Origin: CAZGVW01 sp964529265
Lineage (GTDB): Bacteria; Planctomycetota; Phycisphaerae; Phycisphaerales; UBA1924
NCBI GenBank assembly: GCA_964529265.1
Contig: CAZGVW010000272.1
Coordinates: 1-37,869 of the forward strand
DNA length: 37,869 bases
Reading direction: 5' to 3'
A program made the translations under genes and the position numbers. The notes below the pieces were generated by a model that was given only the letters and a program-made list of their open reading frames with translations, did not search any database and was not told the DNA's origin. Position 1 is the first letter of the stretch. Each line of letters opens with the position of its first letter. Positions 14,829 to 23,010 of this stretch are shown here, piece by piece.

Positions 14829-15842
14829 TCAGAATCGGCTGAGGAAGTCCTCGATTATGAGGTCGGAGTCGAGGGAGGTGGGTGCGCGGCGGTCGGCGGG
14901 CGCGGCTTGCGGGCGAATGGTGACGATGCGGAGTGTGGAATCGCCGGGGACGAAGAGGGTGAGCGGGCGGGGTCCGCGGAGAGCGGCGATGAGCCGCGGC
15001 TCGATCGTGCGCTGGAGGATGGCGAGGCGCTCGGGCGAGCCGGGAGGGTGCGTGCCGGTGTCGGCGAGCGTGGCCTGCTCTTCGCGCGTGAGGAAGAGAC
15101 CGAGGTCGGCGATGAGGGTGCGGGCGTCGATGGGGAGCGTGTCGCCGGGCGCGGGGGCGTGAACGAAGGCGGTCGCGGGGCCGGCGTGATCGCCGGTTCG
15201 ATGGAGGGCGGCGTGCAGGTAGGCAGCGATGATGTGGGCGCGGGCATCGCCGGCGCGACGGGGTGACTCGAGGAGAGCCGCGGCGGCGGGATCGAGCGTG
15301 ATGTGGATGGGGATGGTGGGCGCGGGCGCGATGCGGGAGAGATCGGCGGGGGTGGCGCGGTGATCGATGAGGAACTCGACGCCTGCGCCGATGGAGTAGA
15401 TCGTGTCGTCGGGGCGATCGGTGTGCGCGCCCTGCTCGCTGGGCTGGAGAATGACGCCTCTGAGGAACCAGGCGCGGCGCTCCGTCTCGCGGCGCGTGGT
15501 GATGCGGAAGCCGCCGCCGACGCCGGCGGTGAGGTCGAGGTTCTCGTCGGCGGATGCGACGCGCTGAATGTAGAGCGGCTCGAGTTCGTAGACGCGTGGG
15601 AGGAGGTCGTCGGTGCGGTGGCGGAGGACGTAGCCGACTTCGAGATCGGCGCGGAGGGAGTTGTTGCGGTCGTTGACGTCCATGTCGCCGGCGCCGAGCG
15701 TGAACTCCCCGAGTGCGGTGGGCGTTGTGAGGCGGGGGCCGAGGTCGATATCGCCGGGCTCGCGCGGGGCCTCTTGCGCCGAGGCGATGGCGACGAGCGC
15801 CGTGGCGAAGAGGGCAAGCGGTTTCCTGAGGCGGCGGTTCAA
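14829..15842 (-). CDS. exported protein of unknown function
   Basis: I prefer a TTG at 15842 (LNRRLRKPLALFATALVAIA), because it places a classic signal peptide at the very N-terminus. A GTG at 15902 would add 20 Pro/Arg-rich residues; neither has a clear ribosome-binding site. The mature part begins QEAPREPGDIDLGPRLTTPT. It includes a beta-rich membrane-barrel-like section (ADLEVGYVLRHRTDD, LTAGVGGGFRI, IYSIGAGVEFLID) and a second half with acidic helices (DARTLIADLGLFLTREEQAT) ending in SDLIIEDFLSRF. No family assigned. It is divergent from the MmgE/PrpD gene. Confidence 0.65.
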   Translation of the reverse strand: MNRRLRKPLALFATALVAIASAQEAPREPGDIDLGPRLTTPTALGEFTLGAGDMDVNDRNNSLRADLEVGYVLRHRTDDLLPRVYELEPLYIQRVASADENLDLTAGVGGGFRITTRRETERRAWFLRGVILQPSEQGAHTDRPDDTIYSIGAGVEFLIDHRATPADLSRIAPAPTIPIHITLDPAAAALLESPRRAGDARAHIIAAYLHAALHRTGDHAGPATAFVHAPAPGDTLPIDARTLIADLGLFLTREEQATLADTGTHPPGSPERLAILQRTIEPRLIAALRGPRPLTLFVPGDSTLRIVTIRPQAAPADRRAPTSLDSDLIIEDFLSRF

Positions 15843-15975
15843 GGAGGGAAGGGTAGGAGCGCCGGGGGCCTGGCATCGCCGGGGCCGCAGGGTCGGCCCC
15901 ACGACGCCTAAACGGGGTTGAGGCTAGATTGCGTGTCGCGCGCGGGGAAATAGCCGCGGCGGGAGATCATCGGCC

Positions 15976-17421
15976 ATGGCGACAGCGACGACGACGCACG
16001 GCGGGCAGGCGACGCAGACGAAGCACCTCACGTGGACGCTCGCGGAATGGGCGCACGGGCTGACGTGGGAATCGCTCTCGAAGGAGGCGATTCACGCAGC
16101 GAAGTTGTTCCTGTACGACTCGTTCGGGTGCGGGCTGGGCGGATCGAAGCAGCACGACGTGGAGATTGCGCTGGAGTATGCGCGGCTGCTGGGCGGGAAG
16201 CCGACGTGCACGGTGATCGGCTCGGGCTACAAGACCGATCCGGTGATGGCGGCGTTCCTGAACGCGCTGTGCATCCGGGCGATGGACTACAACGATATTT
16301 ACTGGAAGGCGGATCCGAGCCATCCATCGGACATCATTCCGGCGGCGATGTCGATCTGCGAGATGAACGGGCTGTCGGGGAAGGACCTGATCCTGGGGAC
16401 GGTGATCGCGTACGAGATCGAGATGCGGCTGTGCGAGATGGGGCTGCCGGGGATCAGGGAATATGGATGGCACCACGCGACGCTGACGGCGTTCGCGGCG
16501 CCGGTGGCGGCGGCGCGGATGCTGGACCTGAGCGTGGAGCAGATTCAGCACGCGATCGGCATCAGCGCAGCGCACTCGTGCACGCTGGGCGCGGTGACGG
16601 CGGGCAAGCTGACGATGATGAAGAACACGGTTGACCCGATGTCAACGCGGGCGGGCGTCGAGGCGGCGCTGCTCGCGCAGCGGGGGTACACCGGGCCGGA
16701 GCACGCGATCGACGGGAAGGAATCGCTGTTCCACGTGTTCGGGCACGCGCACAAGGGCGGGAGGGCGGTGTCGTTCGACGCGACGAAACTGACGGAGGGG
16801 CTTCCGCACTGCCCATCGTGCCATTACAGGGTCGTGGACTGCGGGATGAAATCGTTCCCGATCGAGGCGCTGAGCCACGCGCCGCTGACGGCGATGATGA
16901 AAGCGGTGCAGGAGCACTCGATCCGCGCGGCGGACGTGCAGGAGATCAAGGTTGAGGTGATCGCGCGGGCGGCGGACATCCTCGGCGATCCGCACAAGTA
17001 CCGCCCGAACAGCAAGGAGACGGCGGACCACTCGCTGCCCTATTCGCTCGCGGTCGGACTGGTGGACGGGATGGTGACGCCGCTGCAGTTCAAGGACGAG
17101 CGCATTCGGGATCCCAAACTGATCCCCGTCATGGACATGGTGAAGGTGGTGGCGAACGAGGAGTTCGAATCGCTCTTCCCGAAGTTCCAGCCCAGCCGAG
17201 TCACGCTGACGCTGAAGGATGGCCGGAGCGTCTCCAAGCGCGTGGATGTGCCGAAGGGCGATCCGCGCGACCCGATGACGGAGCAGGAGATCAAGGTGAA
17301 ATTCGATGCGCTCGGGGCCGAAGTGGTTGGTCAGAAGAAGTGCGATGAGGCGGGGCGCGTGATCATGGCGATCGAGCAGGAAAAGACGCTGGGGAAACTG
17401 TTCGGATGCCTGGTGGGGTGA
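15976..17421 (+). CDS. MmgE/PrpD family protein (2-methylcitrate dehydratase-like)
   Basis: 481 residues, a full-length member. Family marks: an N-terminal helical domain with AKLFLYDSFGCGLGGS, the AMDYNDIY...PSHPSDIIPAAMSI stretch, YEIEMRLCE, IGISAAHSCTLGAVTAGKL, STRAGVEAALLAQRGYTGPE, and the lid domain with DILGDPHKYRPNSKETADHS and the closing KFDALGAEVVG. Members dehydrate 2-methylcitrate or decarboxylate cis-aconitate and related acids. Which substrate applies cannot be read, and no methylcitrate synthase or PrpB is adjacent. GGAG lies 8-9 nt before the ATG. A GGCAATR heptad tract begins 9 bases after the stop. Confidence 0.9.
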   Translation: MATATTTHGGQATQTKHLTWTLAEWAHGLTWESLSKEAIHAAKLFLYDSFGCGLGGSKQHDVEIALEYARLLGGKPTCTVIGSGYKTDPVMAAFLNALCIRAMDYNDIYWKADPSHPSDIIPAAMSICEMNGLSGKDLILGTVIAYEIEMRLCEMGLPGIREYGWHHATLTAFAAPVAAARMLDLSVEQIQHAIGISAAHSCTLGAVTAGKLTMMKNTVDPMSTRAGVEAALLAQRGYTGPEHAIDGKESLFHVFGHAHKGGRAVSFDATKLTEGLPHCPSCHYRVVDCGMKSFPIEALSHAPLTAMMKAVQEHSIRAADVQEIKVEVIARAADILGDPHKYRPNSKETADHSLPYSLAVGLVDGMVTPLQFKDERIRDPKLIPVMDMVKVVANEEFESLFPKFQPSRVTLTLKDGRSVSKRVDVPKGDPRDPMTEQEIKVKFDALGAEVVGQKKCDEAGRVIMAIEQEKTLGKLFGCLVG

Positions 17422-17430
17422 GAGGAAGCA

Positions 17431-17458
17431 GGCAATGGGGAATGGGCAATGGGCAATG
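17431..17458 (+). repeat. GGCAATR heptad tract, copy 1
   Basis: Four units (GGCAATG, GGGAATG, GGCAATG, GGCAATG) followed by GCGGAAGG, beginning 9 bases after the MmgE/PrpD stop codon. Confidence 0.85.
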
Positions 17459-17480
17459 GCGGAAGGGGAAAGGGGCGGCC

Positions 17481-18095
17481 ATGGTTGATGTGATGCATGT
17501 GATCGCGTTGGGGCTGGTGATCGGGGCGGCGGCGCTGTGCGGGTGCGCTTCGACGCTCGATCAGGCGAGGGTTCACTCCGCGCACCCGGCCGACGAGGAC
17601 CACCCCGGGTTCAACAACATCTTCCGCGACGGCCGCTTCTACTTCGCGGGGCAGCCGGACGAAGCATCGCTGCGCCGCTTCGTGAACGACACGCACACGA
17701 AGATGATCATCAACATCCGCACCGAAGACGAGATGGCCACCAAGGTCGATTTCAACGAGCGCGCGGCGGCGGAGGAGATGGGCGTGGAGTACGTCCTGCT
17801 CCCCGTCACACCCGCCACGCTTTCCGGCGGTGACGTGGACATCTTCGCGCAGGTGCTCGGGCAGACGGAGGGGCCGGTGCTCATCCACTGCGGGTCGTCG
17901 AACCGGGTCGGGGCCCTGTGGGCGGCCTACCTGGCCCGGTACAAGGACATGCCAATGGAGGAAGCCTTGGCCATGGGGCGGGATGCGGGGCTTTCCAGCC
18001 CCCAGATGGAGGAGGCGGCCCGCCGCGCGGCTTTCCAGCGGAATGACGCAGTCGGTGGATCCGGGGGCGGGGGCGGGGGCGGGGGCGGGCGTTGA
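17481..18095 (+). CDS. lipoprotein with beta-lactamase-hydrolase-like (DSP-type) phosphatase domain
   Basis: 204 residues from MVDVMHVIALGLVIGAAALC; the open frame upstream is translated heptad repeat. The N-terminus is a lipoprotein signal with lipidated Cys22 (LCGC), predicting membrane attachment. The domain reads FNNIFRDGRFYFAGQPD, then KMIINIRTEDEM, GVEYVLLPV and VLIHCGSSNRVGALWAAYL. This fits the DUF442/beta-lactamase hydrolase-like phosphatases, whose P-loop is C-x4-R (Cys137, Arg142) rather than C-x5-R. The C-terminus is a run of glycines encoded by a GGGGGC hexamer repeat. The stop codon lies inside the -35 box of the next promoter. Confidence 0.75.
   Translation: MVDVMHVIALGLVIGAAALCGCASTLDQARVHSAHPADEDHPGFNNIFRDGRFYFAGQPDEASLRRFVNDTHTKMIINIRTEDEMATKVDFNERAAAEEMGVEYVLLPVTPATLSGGDVDIFAQVLGQTEGPVLIHCGSSNRVGALWAAYLARYKDMPMEEALAMGRDAGLSSPQMEEAARRAAFQRNDAVGGSGGGGGGGGGR
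18062..18091 (+). repeat. (GGGGGC)n microsatellite, potential G-quadruplex
   Basis: Four complete GGGGGC units plus a shorter fifth (GGGCG), coding the poly-Gly C-terminus of the phosphatase gene. Four or more G-runs separated by single C bases meet the usual criterion for a stable G-quadruplex on the coding strand and in the mRNA. Confidence 0.85.
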
Positions 18096-18121
18096 CACTT
18101 TTCGCGGCTGACCGATAGATT
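18092..18121 (+). promoter_or_regulatory. sigma70-type promoter for the HEAT-protein gene
   Basis: TTGACA (18092-18097), an 18-base spacer and TAGATT (18116-18121). The -35 box contains the TGA stop of the phosphatase gene. The leader to the GTG at 18362 would be about 235 bases. A second -10-like TATAGA occurs near 18161. Confidence 0.5.
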
Positions 18122-18361
18122 GCCGCCCGCCAGGGGGGATCCACGGCGGCCGGCGGGACGTATAGAAAGCGCCCCGAGGTCCCGATGCGGAGGATCGTCC
18201 TGGTGTCGCCGCCTTCATTCCGCGGCGGCGGTTGCCGCTATCGCCCCTGAAGAGGGTGTGGGATACTCGGGATTCGTTCGCCGCGACCTCTGAACCCGGG
18301 TCCAGAGCCCGGAGTTTGATCCTGCCCCCTGAAGCCTCGGACGCCTCGAAGGAGCCCGATC

Positions 18362-20563
18362 GTGCCTGACCGTTTGACGCCCTCGCGCGCCGTTGTGCTT
18401 CGAGTTGGACTCTCGCTCGCCCTCGGCGCGTGGGCGGCATCGACCGCGGCCGCGCAGGCGGCGACGCCGAGCCCGACGCCGGGTGTGGCGCCGGCCGCGG
18501 AGGAAGCGGCTTCGCCTCGGGACCTCATGAGCGACTACCTCCACTATGTCATCATCCGGCAGGATGAACTGGCGCTGGCCGCGGCGAACGCGCTGCTCGA
18601 CATGGGGATCACGGCGGAGGAGTTCGTCGGCCTGGTTGAGGATTCGCCCGACCTGCCGGAACGGTTCGACCGGGCGACGCTGAACGCCCTCGCCGTGCCG
18701 GCGCTGGAGGACGTCTCGGCGCAGCTTCGGAAACTGTACGAGCAGGGCCGGCTGGACCGGGCGCGGAACCCGGAGGAGATCGCGCGGAACATCGAACTGC
18801 TGGATGGCACAGCGCGGGCGCGCGGGCTCGGGCGCGAGCGGCTGATGGCCGCGAAGGAGTACGCCGTTCCGCAACTGCTCGAGGTGCTGCTGCAGCGGGC
18901 GCGGCCCTCGCTCGAGAGCCACGTGGAGCGTCTGCTGGCGGACATGGCGGGCGACGCCGTGGCGCCGCTGTGCGCTGCGCTGCCGGGCGTGGACGAAGCC
19001 ACGCAGGTGCGCATCGTGCGGATTCTCGGGCAATCGGGTTTCCCCGCGGCGCGGGCCTGCCTCTATGACCTGATGCGGAGCGCCTCATCCGCGCCGCTGC
19101 TCAAGGATTGCGAGCGTTCAATCACGCTGGTGCAGGGCGCCGAGCCCGATCCGCGCGTGTCGGTCGCCGAACTCTACTGGGACCTGGGCGAGGACTACTA
19201 CGCCGGCTCGCGCAGCCTCACCCGTTTCCCGGGCGAGGAGCACCAGTTGCTCTGGAACTTCGAGCCGGGGATCGGCCTGTTCGCCACGCCGATCCGCACC
19301 GAAGTCTTCAACGAAGCGCGGGCGATGGATCTGGCGGAGAAGGCGCTCAAGGCCGATCCGCAGCACGAGGACGCGATCGGCCTGTGGCTGGCTGCGAACT
19401 TCCGCCGCGAGATCGATGCGCCCGAAGGGTATGACAACCCGGTGTACCCCGCGGACAAGCGCGGGGCGCTGTACTACGCCGTGATGGCGGGCTCGGACGC
19501 GACGGAGCAGGTGCTTGCCCGCGCGATCGAGGATCGGGATACGCCGCTCGCCCGCCGGGCGATCGAGGCCATTTCACTGACAGCGGGCGACGCCGGCGGC
19601 GCGCCCCGGGCGCTCATCGATGCGCTGACGTATCCCGATCGCCGCGTGCAGTACGATGCCGCGCTCGCGATTGCGCGCTCGAAGCCCACGCGGGCGTTCC
19701 CAGGCTCGGAACGCGTGACGCCGATCCTGGCGGGCGCGGTGCGCGACGCTTCGGAGCGGTTCGCGCTGGTGCTCGCGGGCGACCCGGAGCGGCAGCAGCG
19801 GCTGAACGACCTCGCCGCGGCGAAGGGGTACACGGTGCTCTTCGCGGGGCGGACGCTGATGGATGGATCGGCCGCGCTCGCGGAAGCGCCGGGCGTGGAC
19901 CTGCTGCTGGTCGATCTGCCGCGGGGCGCGACGGAGGAACTGCTCTCCAGCGCGCGACAGACGCCGAAACTGGGCGCCACACCCGCGCTGTGCCTGCTGC
20001 CGATCGAGGCGTACAACGACCTGTGGCCCCGGTATGAGAGCGATCCGCTGACGGCGCTCGCGCGGCAGGGCGTTTCGGATGAGCAGATCACGGAGCGCAT
20101 CGAGCAACTGGCGATGCGGGCGACCGGACCGACCGTGGGCCCCGAGGAGGCGGAGTCATACGCGAGGGCATCACTCGGCGCGCTGCGGGATCTGACGATC
20201 TCGCGGAACCCGGTGCTCGATGCCAGCGCCGCGGGGCTGACGCTCGTCGCGGCGCTGGAGGAAGCCGCGGGAGACGTGCGGCTGCAGGTGGCGGATGTGC
20301 TCTCGCGCATCAACATGAAGCGGGCGCAGGCGGCGCTGGTGGATGCGGCTCTTGAATCCGAGGGCGGCGAGCAGATCGCGCTGCTCTCCGCCGCGACGGA
20401 ATCGGCGCGCTCGTTCGGGAACATGCTCGAGCAGCGGCAGTTGCGGGACGTCGTGGAGCTGACCAGGTCCGACGACGGCGGCGTGGCGACAGCCGCGGCG
20501 GCGCTGGTGGGCGCGCTGAACCTGCGCGAGGCGCAGTTGACGCCGTTGATTCTGGGAACGTGA
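18362..20563 (+). CDS. exported HEAT-repeat-like protein
   Basis: 733 residues from a GTG with AAGGAG 8 nt upstream. A signal peptide (VVLRVGLSLALGAWAASTAA, then AQAA) sends it across the inner membrane. Helical pairs of ~30 residues with alternating hydrophobics fit HEAT or Armadillo-type repeats, for example LESHVERLLADMAGDAVAPL, TQVRIVRILGQSGFPAARA, PLARRAIEAISLTAGD and RRVQYDAALAIARSKP. A segment near 500-560 (KGYTVLFAGRTLMDGSAALA ... VDLLLVDL ... LGATPALCLLP) has the strand-helix rhythm of a receiver-like fold. A binding or scaffold role is the safest reading. A heptad tract starts 7 bases after the stop. Confidence 0.75.
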   Translation: MPDRLTPSRAVVLRVGLSLALGAWAASTAAAQAATPSPTPGVAPAAEEAASPRDLMSDYLHYVIIRQDELALAAANALLDMGITAEEFVGLVEDSPDLPERFDRATLNALAVPALEDVSAQLRKLYEQGRLDRARNPEEIARNIELLDGTARARGLGRERLMAAKEYAVPQLLEVLLQRARPSLESHVERLLADMAGDAVAPLCAALPGVDEATQVRIVRILGQSGFPAARACLYDLMRSASSAPLLKDCERSITLVQGAEPDPRVSVAELYWDLGEDYYAGSRSLTRFPGEEHQLLWNFEPGIGLFATPIRTEVFNEARAMDLAEKALKADPQHEDAIGLWLAANFRREIDAPEGYDNPVYPADKRGALYYAVMAGSDATEQVLARAIEDRDTPLARRAIEAISLTAGDAGGAPRALIDALTYPDRRVQYDAALAIARSKPTRAFPGSERVTPILAGAVRDASERFALVLAGDPERQQRLNDLAAAKGYTVLFAGRTLMDGSAALAEAPGVDLLLVDLPRGATEELLSSARQTPKLGATPALCLLPIEAYNDLWPRYESDPLTALARQGVSDEQITERIEQLAMRATGPTVGPEEAESYARASLGALRDLTISRNPVLDASAAGLTLVAALEEAAGDVRLQVADVLSRINMKRAQAALVDAALESEGGEQIALLSAATESARSFGNMLEQRQLRDVVELTRSDDGGVATAAAALVGALNLREAQLTPLILGT

Positions 20564-20570
20564 AGGGGCA

Positions 20571-20597
20571 GGCAAAGGGAATGGGCAATAGGCAATA
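20571..20597 (+). repeat. GGCAATR heptad tract, copy 2
   Basis: GGCAAA, GGGAATG, GGCAATA, GGCAATA then GCGGAAGG, beginning 7 bases after the HEAT-protein stop codon. The first unit lacks one base. Confidence 0.8.
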
Positions 20598-20971
20598 GCG
20601 GAAGGGAGCGGAGGCCTCAGAGCCAACCCGCTCACCCTGTGGTTCCACGCGCAGGCGTTAATCCCCAGTTATCTGACCTTCCCATGTTTCCCACCCGTTC
20701 GGGGGTTGGGGATGGCGGGATTGCGCCCGCCTGAGGCGGACGTTGGGCGCCCGCGGCGGGATCGGCAGATTCAAGGGGGCCCGGAAAGGGGTCGATGACG
20801 ATGAGGCCTCTGGCCTTCGCTCGGCTCGCGGCCGTGGGACTCCGCCTTCATCGGCGGGGCTGCGGGCCGACGGACGGGCGGGCGCGGAGCGGCCCGCCGA
20901 CGGGCTTCGTGGCTGCGGACGCCGCGGGGCCAGCGAGGATAGACGTCTTTCTTTGCGAGGAGTGAGCACTC
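20598..20971. other. gene-free leader region before the pilin gene
   Basis: No convincing gene. Several G/C-rich dyads are visible, for example CCCGTTCGGGGGTTGGGG near 20694 and GGGCGCCCGCGGCGGG near 20745, and a poly-G/C block before the pilin ribosome-binding site. It may hold the pilin promoter and a structured leader, but I cannot point to boxes. Confidence 0.4.
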
Positions 20972-21490
20972 ATGCGAGCAATTCGGAATCGTGGATTCAC
21001 GCTTGTCGAAATTCTGATCGTGGTCGTGATCCTGGGCATTCTGGCGGCCATCGTCGTGCCCCAGTTCACGAACGCCAGCCAGGAAGCGACCAAGGGCGCC
21101 CTGGCCAGCCAGCTGCAGACGATCAACAGCCAAGTTGAGCTGTATCGCGTGCAGCACAACGGCGAACTGCCCCACGACCACTCGGTCGGCATGGACGGTG
21201 TCGGCGACCTCGGCGATGCGGTGGGCTCTGCGCAGCATGACGGCTGGGGCGTGATGGTCGAGAACGACTTCCTCAAGGATGAGCCGAACAACGGCTACAC
21301 CCGTTCGAGCAACGTCGAAGTGAATGACGTGTACACGTACGCGGCTCCGGCTGCGAACGGCGCCAGCCCCGGGTGGATCTACAACGACACCACCGGCGAG
21401 GTCGCGGCGTATGGCTACGACCATGACAACAACCTGCTCTTCAGCGAAGACACCGACGACGACTATGACGCCGGTTGGCTCCCTTGGTGA
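20972..21490 (+). CDS. type II secretion/type IV pilin-like protein
   Basis: 172 residues. The N-terminus MRAIRNRG|FTLVEILIVVV is a class III prepilin leader: basic 8-residue leader, cleavage after Gly8, Phe+1, Glu+5 and the following hydrophobic spine (VILGILAAIVVPQF). The body has TKGALASQLQTINSQVELYR and VQHNGELP, typical of GspG-like major pseudopilins. The C-terminal part is acidic and aromatic (TDDDYDAGWLPW) rather than the usual calcium-loop motif. GAGGAGTG sits ~9 nt before the ATG. It is monocistronic: a strong terminator follows, and no secretion or pilus genes are adjacent. Confidence 0.88.
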   Translation: MRAIRNRGFTLVEILIVVVILGILAAIVVPQFTNASQEATKGALASQLQTINSQVELYRVQHNGELPHDHSVGMDGVGDLGDAVGSAQHDGWGVMVENDFLKDEPNNGYTRSSNVEVNDVYTYAAPAANGASPGWIYNDTTGEVAAYGYDHDNNLLFSEDTDDDYDAGWLPW

Positions 21491-21538
21491 TCTGACGTCG
21501 CGTCACGCGACGACCTGACGACTGACTTGACTGAACCG

Positions 21539-21571
21539 GCCGGGCCTCGAAAGGGGCCCGGCTGTGTTTTT
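21539..21571 (+). terminator. Rho-independent terminator of the pilin gene
   Basis: GCCGGGCC (21539-21546), loop TCGAAAGG, GGCCCGGC (21555-21562), then TGTGTTTTT. Perfect 8-bp GC stem with a T-run, 48 bases after the pilin stop. Confidence 0.88.
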
Positions 21572-21610
21572 GAGGGACAAAGAATCCCGAAGGGGGTCTC
21601 GTGGCGCAAA

Positions 21611-21656
21611 GGGGGGTGCCGTGGTGCGGACGCGGCTTGGGCGGCTGCACCACGCG
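21611..21656 (+). repeat. left REP-like arm flanking the RAYT gene
   Basis: Starts GGGGGGTGCCGTGGTGC, ends GGCGGCTGCACCACGCG. Within the arm GTGGTGC pairs with GCACCAC around a ~19-base loop. The arm is the near-exact inverted complement of 22318-22364. Confidence 0.85.
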
Positions 21657-21700
21657 AACGTCGGCCGAGAACGGATCCAAAGCGCCGTACCATTCGCACG

Positions 21701-22234
21701 ATGGCCCGCCCCCCTCACCGTCGCCGCCACGAAGTCCCCCGGAGACGCGCGATACCTGACCTTCTCCTGCCACGACCGGCTCCCCTCTTTGCGAACGACA
21801 CCGTCAAGGACCTCTTCGTGGAGCGCCTGGCGTACGCTCGTGAACTCCATCGATTCCAGATCTTCGCCTGGGTCATCATGCCCGAGCATGTGCACTTGAT
21901 GCTCCTTCCGCGCCTGCCCGATCACCCGGTGTCCGCGATCCTCACATCTCTGAAGCAACCCTTCGCACGCGAGGTGATCGCCCGATGGCGCAAACTGGAC
22001 GCCCCCGTCTTGAACAGACTGATCCACTCACGCGGCGAGACGCGCTTCTGGCTGCGCGGCGGCGGATACGTCCGCAACACGCGCGCCGATGGCGAGTTCG
22101 TGGAGAAGGTGAACTATATCCACGCCAATCCCGTTCGCCGCGGGCTCGTCGACAATCCCACAGACTGGAAGTGGTCCTCCGCACGGTGGCACGCGGGGAT
22201 GCGCGACGGTGAACTCCCGATGGACCCGCTGTGA
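21701..22234 (+). pseudogene. REP-associated tyrosine transposase (RAYT/Y1_Tnp), frameshifted near the 5' end
   Basis: The reading frame from ATG 21701 gives a 177-residue protein with MPEHVHLML (HUH motif) and VEKVNYIHANPVRRGL (catalytic Tyr region and NPV signature), then DNPTDWKWSSARW: a RAYT-type single-strand endonuclease. The start reads ARPPHRRRHEVP as expected, but the next ~15 residues (RRRAIPDLLLPRPA) are not family-like. The +1 frame at the same place reads GDARYLTFSCHDRLP, which is the expected first beta strand. So the gene has one extra C in the run at 21736-21740 and one missing C in the run at 21782-21785, which together restore the frame. Either the first strand is scrambled or these are sequencing errors. 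The gene sits between inverted REP-like arms. Confidence 0.8.
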
Positions 22235-22317
22235 TTCGCGGCCACGAGAGCGGGCGCCCGGTCGAGCATCATCGCCTTCGGGATATGCACTACGCGATTC
22301 GGGGGCGAGCAGCCGCT

Positions 22318-22364
22318 CGCGTGGTGCAGCCGCTCAGAGCAGCGTCTGCACCACGGCGCCCCCC
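22318..22364 (-). repeat. right REP-like arm flanking the RAYT gene
   Basis: Starts CGCGTGGTGCAGCCGCTC, ends GCACCACGGCGCCCCCC. Its reverse complement aligns along the whole length with the left arm at 21611-21656. Followed by TAG (CTAG on the minus strand just outside the hairpin). Confidence 0.85.
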
Positions 22365-22426
22365 TAGCCGACCAGGCCCCTCCAAGAGGACACCGCCCCC
22401 ATTTCACGTTCCTGTAGACTCCCTCC

Positions 22427-22933
22427 ATGTCCCTTCACCCCCTCGCGTCGGCGATCCTCATCTCGTGGCGGCGCAACGGCGCGTATGGCCTGCGGCTTGT
22501 GGGCGATCTCACGGATCCGCAGATGACCGCGCAACCGGTCGCGGGGCGGGTGATGAACCATCCGGCGTGGATCGTGAGCCACCTGAACGTGTACTCGCCC
22601 ATCGCCGAGGCCATGCTCATGGGCGAGGGGTTTGTGGACCCGCTCGACCACAGGTTCGGGCAGAAATCGAAGGTGAGCCTCGACGCCACGGAGTATGCGC
22701 CGCGCGGGGCGCTGGCGGCGGAATACGCCAGGTGGCATGAGCGCGTCGAGCGGGCGCTGGAGCACGCCCGCGACGATGTCTTCACGGCGCAGACGCCGCT
22801 CGAGCGCTGGCGCGCGATGCACCCGCGCACGGGCGACATGCTCGTGACGCTGCTCGTGAAGCACGAATCGACGCACCTTGGGCAACTCAGCGCCTGGCGC
22901 CGCGCGATGGGCCTGCCGGCGGTGGCGGTGTGA
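22427..22933 (+). CDS. DinB-family protein
   Basis: 168 residues, a four-helix DinB-like fold. Three His residues fit the metal site: His52 (AWIVSHLNVY), His146 and His150 (VKHESTHLGQLSAWRRA). The closing HLGQLSAWRR helix is the family's strongest mark. DinB/YfiT-type proteins include thiol-dependent S-transferases and metal-dependent hydrolases; the substrate is unknown. It lies upstream of the M20 hydrolase on the same strand, but 261 bases of repeat separate them, so no operon is claimed. Confidence 0.85.
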   Translation: MSLHPLASAILISWRRNGAYGLRLVGDLTDPQMTAQPVAGRVMNHPAWIVSHLNVYSPIAEAMLMGEGFVDPLDHRFGQKSKVSLDATEYAPRGALAAEYARWHERVERALEHARDDVFTAQTPLERWRAMHPRTGDMLVTLLVKHESTHLGQLSAWRRAMGLPAVAV

Positions 22934-22940
22934 GGAGGCA

Positions 22941-22975
22941 GGCAATGGGGAATGGGCAAGAGGCAATGGGGAAGG
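22941..22975 (+). repeat. GGCAATR heptad tract, copy 3
   Basis: GGCAATG, GGGAATG, GGCAAGA, GGCAATG, GGGAAGG, beginning 7 bases after the DinB-gene stop codon. Confidence 0.85.
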
Positions 22976-23010
22976 GCAGAGAAGGGGCAACGAGATGGAA
23001 CTGAGGCGGC

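Noticed and set aside
17406..17480. N-terminal extension of the phosphatase-like lipoprotein
   Set aside because: The added residues (SRQWGMGNGQWRKGKG) come from the GGCAATR heptads, and would put a long stretch before the lipoprotein signal.
18312..18324. GAGTTTGATCCTG, identical to the start of 16S rRNA genes
   Set aside because: The match ends after 13 bases (CCCCCTGAAG follows instead of GCTCAG) and no rRNA sequence is found downstream; it lies in the leader of the HEAT-protein gene. Treated as coincidence.
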